Assembly: GCF_030283145.1 (NCBI RefSeq)
Contig: NZ_JASNWE010000002.1
Location: 1,404,307 to 1,468,306, forward strand
Length of the DNA: 64,000 nt
DNA from: Actinomadura xylanilytica
GTDB lineage: Bacteria; Actinomycetota; Actinomycetes; Streptosporangiales; Streptosporangiaceae
Reading direction: 5' to 3'
Shown here: one piece after another, positions 60,530-64,000 of the stretch
How the letters are laid out: every line of letters begins with the position of its first letter
How positions within the stretch are numbered: the first letter of the stretch is position 1
Made by a program: the position numbers and the translations under genes
Notes under the pieces: model-generated
Told to the model about the DNA's origin: nothing
Databases searched by the model: none
Seen by the model: only the letters and a program-made list of their open reading frames with translations

Positions 60530-61060
60530 GTGGAAGTTGTGATCAGGCGTGCCCGCACCGCCGACGTCCGGGAGATCCGCAGGCTGGTCGATCTGTACGC
60601 CGGATCGGGACGACGCCTGCTCCGGAAGACCACCGTCGTCCTGTACGAGGACGTACAGGAGTTCTGGGTCGCCGAGGACGTCCAAGGTGTCCGGGACGGG
60701 GCCCCGGGACGGATCATCGGCTGCGGCGCCCTGCACGTGATGTGGGAGGACCTGGCGGAGGTGCGGTCCGTCGCGGTGGAATCGGGGCACGGCGGCCGGG
60801 GGATCGGGCATCGCATTGTGAGCCGTCTACTGGAGACGGCGAGAGAACTCGGTGTCCGGCGGGTGTTCTGTCTTACCTTCGAAGTGGAGTTCTTCGCGCG
60901 CCACGGCTTCGCGCCGATCCTGGGCACTCCAGTGGCGCCAGAGGTGTACGAGGAGCTCCTCCGCTCCTACGACGAAGGTGTTGCAGAGTTCCTGGACCTC
61001 GACCGGGTGAAGCCGAATACGTTGGGCAACACCCGGATGCTGCTTCGCTTGGAGGACTGA
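60530..61060 (+). CDS. GNAT N-acetyltransferase, ArgA-like (amino-acid N-acetyltransferase)
   Basis: 176 aa from GTG 60530; TAGTCT at about 60515 suggests a leaderless transcript. GNAT fold: VVIRRARTADVREIRRLVD, 'IIGCGALHVMWEDLAEVRSVAVESGHGGRGIGHRIVSRLLETAREL' with the acetyl-CoA-binding RGIG loop, and 'RVFCLTFEVEFFARHGFAPI'. It is similar in size and motif to the stand-alone ArgA-type acetyltransferases of mycobacteria that acetylate glutamate for arginine synthesis. Followed 3 bp later by an RDD gene. Confidence 0.9.
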   Translation: MEVVIRRARTADVREIRRLVDLYAGSGRRLLRKTTVVLYEDVQEFWVAEDVQGVRDGAPGRIIGCGALHVMWEDLAEVRSVAVESGHGGRGIGHRIVSRLLETARELGVRRVFCLTFEVEFFARHGFAPILGTPVAPEVYEELLRSYDEGVAEFLDLDRVKPNTLGNTRMLLRLED

Positions 61061-61063
61061 CCG

Positions 61064-61885
61064 ATGAGTGAATCCCCCCACCGAGGACGGCCGTACCAGT
61101 CGCCCCCAGGCGGTGGCCCGTCGTACGGCCCGCCGCCCACCTACCAAGGTGACCAGTGGCAGCAGCAACCCGCGCAGCACCAGGGACAGCAGCCGGCCAC
61201 GCAGCAATGGCAGCAGCAGCCGCCTCAGCAGGAGTGGCAGCAGCAACCCCAGCAGCAGTGGCAGGAACCGTCCTATGACCAGTACGGCGGCTATGACGAC
61301 CCGTCCGCTGGGGCGGATCTGCCACTGGCGCCGATCCTCCGGCGCGCAGCCGCGCGCATCATGGACAACGCGCTCGTCGCGGTGTTCGGGTTCGCCTTGG
61401 TGTTGCCGATCGTTGTGGGGACGATCGGCCTGGACACCCCGGGCAGTAAGGCCGGCAGTGAGGGCGGCATCTGGAACTGGCCCATCATCTTCACCCTTTT
61501 CTGCGTGCTGTCGGTGCTGCCGTTCCTGTACGAGTCGGTTCAGCTCGCGATGTGGGGGCGGACGCTCGGCAAGCGCGTCATGCGTCTCGGCGTCGTGCAG
61601 GTCCGTCCCGCCGGAAGCCCGCTTTCCACGACGCAGGGCGTCTGGCGCGCCGCCATCACGCATGTCGGCTACCAGATCGGCGTGTTCTTCTTCCTCATCC
61701 TCTCGGTGAAGATGTGGAGCTACTTCGCGTACGGGATGGCGCTGGTGTGGGCGGGCGCCCTGATGGCCTATCTCTGGGCGATCTGGGACCAGCCGCTGCG
61801 CCAGGCGCTGCACGACCGCTTCGCGGGCACGCTGGTGATCGATGAGCGCGTCGGGTACGACGAGTACCCCGAGTACGAGGAGTAA
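61064..61885 (+). CDS. RDD-family membrane protein with Gln-rich N-terminus
   Basis: 273 aa from ATG 61064. A low-complexity Gln/Pro/Tyr region (about residues 1-85, QQQ-rich) precedes the RDD domain: 'LPLAPILRRAAARIMDNALVAVFGFALVLPIV', 'LPFLYESVQLAMWGRTLGKRVMRLGVVQVRP', and a C-terminal 'WDQPLRQALHDRFAGTLVIDER'. Four membrane helices are visible. RDD proteins are thought to be transporters, some of Na+; the specific role is unknown. Another RDD gene follows 6 bp later. Confidence 0.92.
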   Translation: MSESPHRGRPYQSPPGGGPSYGPPPTYQGDQWQQQPAQHQGQQPATQQWQQQPPQQEWQQQPQQQWQEPSYDQYGGYDDPSAGADLPLAPILRRAAARIMDNALVAVFGFALVLPIVVGTIGLDTPGSKAGSEGGIWNWPIIFTLFCVLSVLPFLYESVQLAMWGRTLGKRVMRLGVVQVRPAGSPLSTTQGVWRAAITHVGYQIGVFFFLILSVKMWSYFAYGMALVWAGALMAYLWAIWDQPLRQALHDRFAGTLVIDERVGYDEYPEYEE

Positions 61886-61891
61886 GAGCGG

Positions 61892-62515
61892 ATGGCCGCG
61901 CCGAGTTCGGCGCCCAGCCCCGAGGACCCCTCGGGGCTGCCGCCCGCTCCCGCCCAGAACGCCCTCAGGCTCGCCGAGCCGGGCCAGCGGCTGGTGGCCC
62001 GCATCGTCGACACGCTCATCGTTGCACTGCCCGTGGTGGCGGTCGTACGGGCTCTGGTGCCCGGCGGCGACACCGACGTCGTGGCTCCGCCGGCCGTCGC
62101 CGTCGCGCTGCTGCTGTACGAGGCCGTCCAGCTCGCCGCCTGGGGCCGGACGCTCGGCAAGCGCTTCGCGGGCATCGAGGTCGTCCAGGACACCGAGGCC
62201 CTCCAGGACCCCGCGGTTGTTCAGGACGCTGAGGCCATTCCGGACCCTGAGGTCGTTCCGGACCCTGAGGTCGTTCCGGATCCTGAGGCGACTCCGGAGG
62301 ATGCCGACGAGCGGCTGACGCGTGGGCCGGGCGTGCTCCGGGCCCTGCTGCGCGCGGCGACGTACGCGCTGCCGATAGCGGCGCGGCCCGTGCCGGTCTT
62401 CGGCGTGCTCGCCGGCGTCTTCTGGGTGGCGAACGCCGGGCTGATGTACGAGGGAACCCGCCGCCAGGCCCTGCACGACCGTCTTGCGGGCACGATCGTG
62501 GTGAAGTGCCGGTAG
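61892..62515 (+). CDS. RDD-family membrane protein with acidic repeat in the loop
   Basis: 207 aa from ATG 61892. RDD pattern: 'AEPGQRLVARIVDTLIVALPVVAVV', 'LLLYEAVQLAAWGRTLGKRFAGIEVVQD' and C-terminal 'YEGTRRQALHDRLAGTIVVKCR'. Between helices 2 and 3 lies an acidic insert with three 18-bp DNA repeats (62243-62296) encoding a PDPEVV unit. It is the second of a tandem pair, probably a product of duplication, and may form a heteromer with its neighbour. Confidence 0.9.
   Translation: MAAPSSAPSPEDPSGLPPAPAQNALRLAEPGQRLVARIVDTLIVALPVVAVVRALVPGGDTDVVAPPAVAVALLLYEAVQLAAWGRTLGKRFAGIEVVQDTEALQDPAVVQDAEAIPDPEVVPDPEVVPDPEATPEDADERLTRGPGVLRALLRAATYALPIAARPVPVFGVLAGVFWVANAGLMYEGTRRQALHDRLAGTIVVKCR
62243..62296 (+). 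repeat. Three 18-bp tandem repeats encoding PDPEVV in the second RDD gene
   Basis: GACCCTGAGGTCGTTCCG at 62243-62260 and 62261-62278 are identical; 62279-62296 (GATCCTGAGGCGACTCCG) is diverged. They extend an acidic, probably cytoplasmic loop of the RDD protein. Confidence 0.9.
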
Positions 62516-62705
62516 GGCTGGTTTTGCCGGGCCTATCTCCGATATTTGGATCGATTGTGGCCGCCCGCGTTCCGTATGCATCCCGCCCGGCTCGTATCCG
62601 CTGCGTTTCACTCTGCGGAACAACAGCGGCGAGACGGTCGATGGCAAGAGATTTCGCCCTGCCCGTGCTCGCCGTTATCTGTCGACATCAAGCTCCGTCG
62701 GTATG

Positions 62706-62738
62706 CCCCGCAACCCCTACGGGGCGGGGGTTGCGGGG
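62706..62738. terminator. Hairpin terminator downstream of the RDD genes
   Basis: CCCCGCAACCCC (62706-62717) pairs perfectly with GGGGTTGCGGGG (62727-62738) around a 9-nt loop. No T-tract follows. Confidence 0.75.
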
Positions 62739-63120
62739 TGGTGACACATTCCCTGCCGCGGCACGGTTAGTGTCGTTACGTCAGGGTTAATCGATGAGTC
62801 TCGGGGTGGATGGTGCCCCGTCCCGTTAAGGTGGCCCTCGGTCCCATTTCTGTCTCCGCGGACTCTCGGCGCGAAAGCCGGGTGCCCGCGGACCTGGTCC
62901 GATGCTCATCCGGCGGCCCCGGCCGGCGTGCCGCCCAGTGACCTGGATCACCCGAAAACCCGGGGTCACCACCATGGCGCCCGACAATTCGCGCCCCCCG
63001 GTGACCGGAGCGGCTCCGGCCGGGACCCGGCCTGCCCGGCTATCGCCCCACGGCCGATTCGGCGAGCCCGATTACGATGAGTTACCGCCAGGGGAAGGAA
63101 ACTTCGGCGCCCGACTTGAA

Positions 63121-63148
63121 TTGTCATCGGCGACGATCGCGGTATATC
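63121..63148 (+). promoter_or_regulatory. Promoter of lsr2
   Basis: TTGTCA (63121-63126), a 16-bp spacer and TATATC (63143-63148) resemble a sigma-70 promoter 45 bp before the lsr2 ATG. The patch is AT-rich, which also fits autoregulation by Lsr2. Confidence 0.6.
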
Positions 63149-63192
63149 TTTGGCCACCGAATGCAGTTTGCTCCAGCGAAAGGTCTGTCCCC

Positions 63193-63516
63193 ATGGCACA
63201 GAAGGTTCAGGTGCTTCTCGTCGATGACCTCGACGGTGGCGAGGCGGACGAGACCGTAGCGTTCTCGATCGACGGCGCCTCCTACGAGATCGACCTGAGT
63301 GGCGCCAACGCAAAGAAGCTGCGGGATTCTCTCCAGCCGTTCGTGGAGAAGTCCCGGAAGGCCGGCGCGGCCACCCGCCGCCGCCGTCAGCGCGGTGCGT
63401 CCAGCCGCGAGCGCAGTGCCGAGATCCGTGCCTGGGCCAAGAACAATGGCATCAAGGTCAATGAGCGCGGCAGGATCCCGGCCCACGTGATCGAGCAGTA
63501 CGAGGCGGGGCACTGA
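63193..63516 (+). CDS. lsr2: Lsr2 nucleoid-associated protein / xenogeneic silencer
   Basis: 107 aa from ATG 63193; the frame is open upstream but only MAQKVQVLLVDDLDGGEADETVAFSIDGASYEIDLS onward is conserved. The N-terminal beta/alpha part dimerises. The C-terminal domain 'SAEIRAWAKNNGIKVNERGRIPAHVIEQYEAGH' holds the RGR AT-hook-like motif that enters the DNA minor groove. Lsr2 is the H-NS analogue of actinobacteria, silencing AT-rich horizontally acquired DNA. Order lsr2-clpC is conserved. Confidence 0.98.
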   Translation: MAQKVQVLLVDDLDGGEADETVAFSIDGASYEIDLSGANAKKLRDSLQPFVEKSRKAGAATRRRRQRGASSRERSAEIRAWAKNNGIKVNERGRIPAHVIEQYEAGH

Positions 63517-63530
63517 CCCCTCCGCCCGGC

Positions 63531-63556
63531 GGCCCGTCTCCTGGTTGAGGCGGGCC
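63531..63556 (+). terminator. Hairpin terminator after lsr2
   Basis: GGCCCGTCTC (63531-63540) pairs with GAGGCGGGCC (63547-63556) with one mismatch and a 6-nt loop, 14 bp after the lsr2 stop. Confidence 0.65.
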
Positions 63557-63696
63557 GTTCGCTTATGGCGTAGTGCCCTGGGGGTTTGTGCCGCCCAGGC
63601 CGGAGGTACACCCGGCCGCGAGGCCGGAGAACGGTTCCCCGGCGGCCCTGCTCCCGGGCGGTGCGGTCCCCGCGAAGGCCCCGTTCGCTTGGGGCG
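63557..63696 (+). promoter_or_regulatory. Two ClgR-like boxes upstream of clpC
   Basis: GTTCGCTTATGGCG (63557-63570) and GTTCGCTTGGGGCG (63683-63696) both match GTTCGC-N5-GCG, the binding sequence described for ClgR, the activator of clp and lon genes in Streptomyces. They lie inside longer direct repeats, CGTTCGCTT..GGCGTAGTG (63556-63575 and 63682-63701; 18 of 20 identical). The second is 172 bp before the clpC ATG and directly abuts a GGGAAC that may be a -35 element. Confidence 0.72.
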
Positions 63697-63868
63697 TAGT
63701 GGGAACATGACACACCGACGCGGTAGTTGGATGAGACTGAACAGTGCTGAGCGGGGGAACGTCACCTGGTGGAGTGCACCGGGCGGCCTCCTCGGGGCGG
63801 GCTAGCTTGCGGAAGGACGGGTCCGGACGTTCCGGGCTCTGCCCTACCGCTCTGTGAGGAGCGACGAG

Positions 63869-64000
63869 ATGTTCGAAAGGTTCACCGACCGTGCGCGGCG
63901 GGTTGTGGTTCTGGCTCAGGAAGAGGCCAGGATGTTGAACCACAACTACATCGGGACTGAGCACATCCTTTTGGGTTTGATCCATGAGGGTGAGGGTGTG
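63869..64000 (+). CDS. clpC: ATP-dependent Clp protease ATPase subunit ClpC (3' part outside window)
   Basis: 44 N-terminal codons from ATG 63869, behind GAGGAGCGACGAG. MFERFTDRARRVVVLAQEEARMLNHNYIGTEHILLGLIHEGEGV is the start of the Clp N-domain, nearly invariant in actinobacterial ClpC. ClpC unfolds substrates, including adaptor-delivered proteins, for ClpP. The gene runs off the window end. Confidence 0.97.
   Translation, partial: MFERFTDRARRVVVLAQEEARMLNHNYIGTEHILLGLIHEGEGV

Larger units (their letters stand above)
62516..63192. other. Intergenic region upstream of lsr2
   Basis: 677 bases with no supportable gene. It contains a strong hairpin (62706-62738) and the lsr2 promoter (63121-63148). 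Open frames through it lack conserved sequence or SD. Stretches at 62530-62580 and 63110-63160 are less GC-rich than the surroundings. Confidence 0.6.

Noticed and set aside
62902..63192. N-terminal extension of lsr2
   Set aside because: It overlaps the promoter and is not conserved; Lsr2 proteins start at MAQKVQVLLVDD.

Overview
The window is 64 kb of very GC-rich, gene-dense actinomycete chromosome. The neighbourhood ftsH-folE-folP-folB-folK, panC-panD, nadB-nadC-coaX, lysS, lsr2, clpC, with frequent GTG/TTG starts, ATGA/GTGA stop-start overlaps, a P450-rich background and Lsr2, points to a filamentous Actinomycetes member, most likely Streptosporangiales/Thermomonosporaceae (Actinomadura-like). 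That placement is inferred from gene order and composition only; no 16S or search was possible. || Region 1 (1-13.5 kb) is variable. It holds the end of a MacB-type ABC efflux operon with two repeat-rich exported proteins, a TetR/MFS drug-efflux pair around a striking operator array, a secreted TAP-like peptidase, tRNA-Thr(CGT), and then a gene-poor stretch (6.0-9.5 kb) with decayed genes, an AraC/VOC pair, an FMN split-barrel protein, an orphan HExxH protein and a MarR/MFS pair. || Region 2 (13.6-20 kb) holds a MerR regulator coupled to a VIT-VWA protein, an unusual sigma/zinc-finger/membrane/BACON-like fusion protein, an NlpC/P60 remnant and ppa. || Region 3 (20.1-30.9 kb) is conserved housekeeping on the + strand: a DD-carboxypeptidase, a DUF2342 zincin, tilS, hpt, ftsH, folE, then folP, an NTF2-like gene, folB, folK and a DUF3180 gene joined by 4-bp overlaps. 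|| Region 4 (30.9-45.4 kb) mixes a TetR/LLM oxidoreductase pair, an orphan nuoD, two PH-domain membrane proteins, a MarR/hydrolase pair, a P450 whose stop codon lies at the edge of a MITE-like element, a MidA/NDUFAF7-like methyltransferase, and a NarL-type two-component system next to an ABC exporter. || Region 5 (45.5-55.4 kb) is cofactor biosynthesis: a Rossmann/DUF2520 protein, panC and panD (pantothenate/CoA), nadB and nadC (NAD), coaX, then a divergent MFS/LysR pair and lysS. || Region 6 (55.6-64 kb) holds a second P450, a LacI regulator with an operator, a small LuxR-type HTH protein, an NlpC/P60 cell-wall hydrolase behind a ydaO-type (c-di-AMP) riboswitch, a GNAT acetyltransferase, two RDD membrane proteins, lsr2 and the start of clpC with two ClgR-like boxes. 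|| The most informative non-coding signals are the five-fold 21-bp-phased TetR operator array, the riboswitch, the MITE-like element, the palindromic operators beside nearly every regulator, and a one-base homopolymer frameshift. No CRISPR array, integrase, transposase or complete biosynthetic gene cluster was seen.
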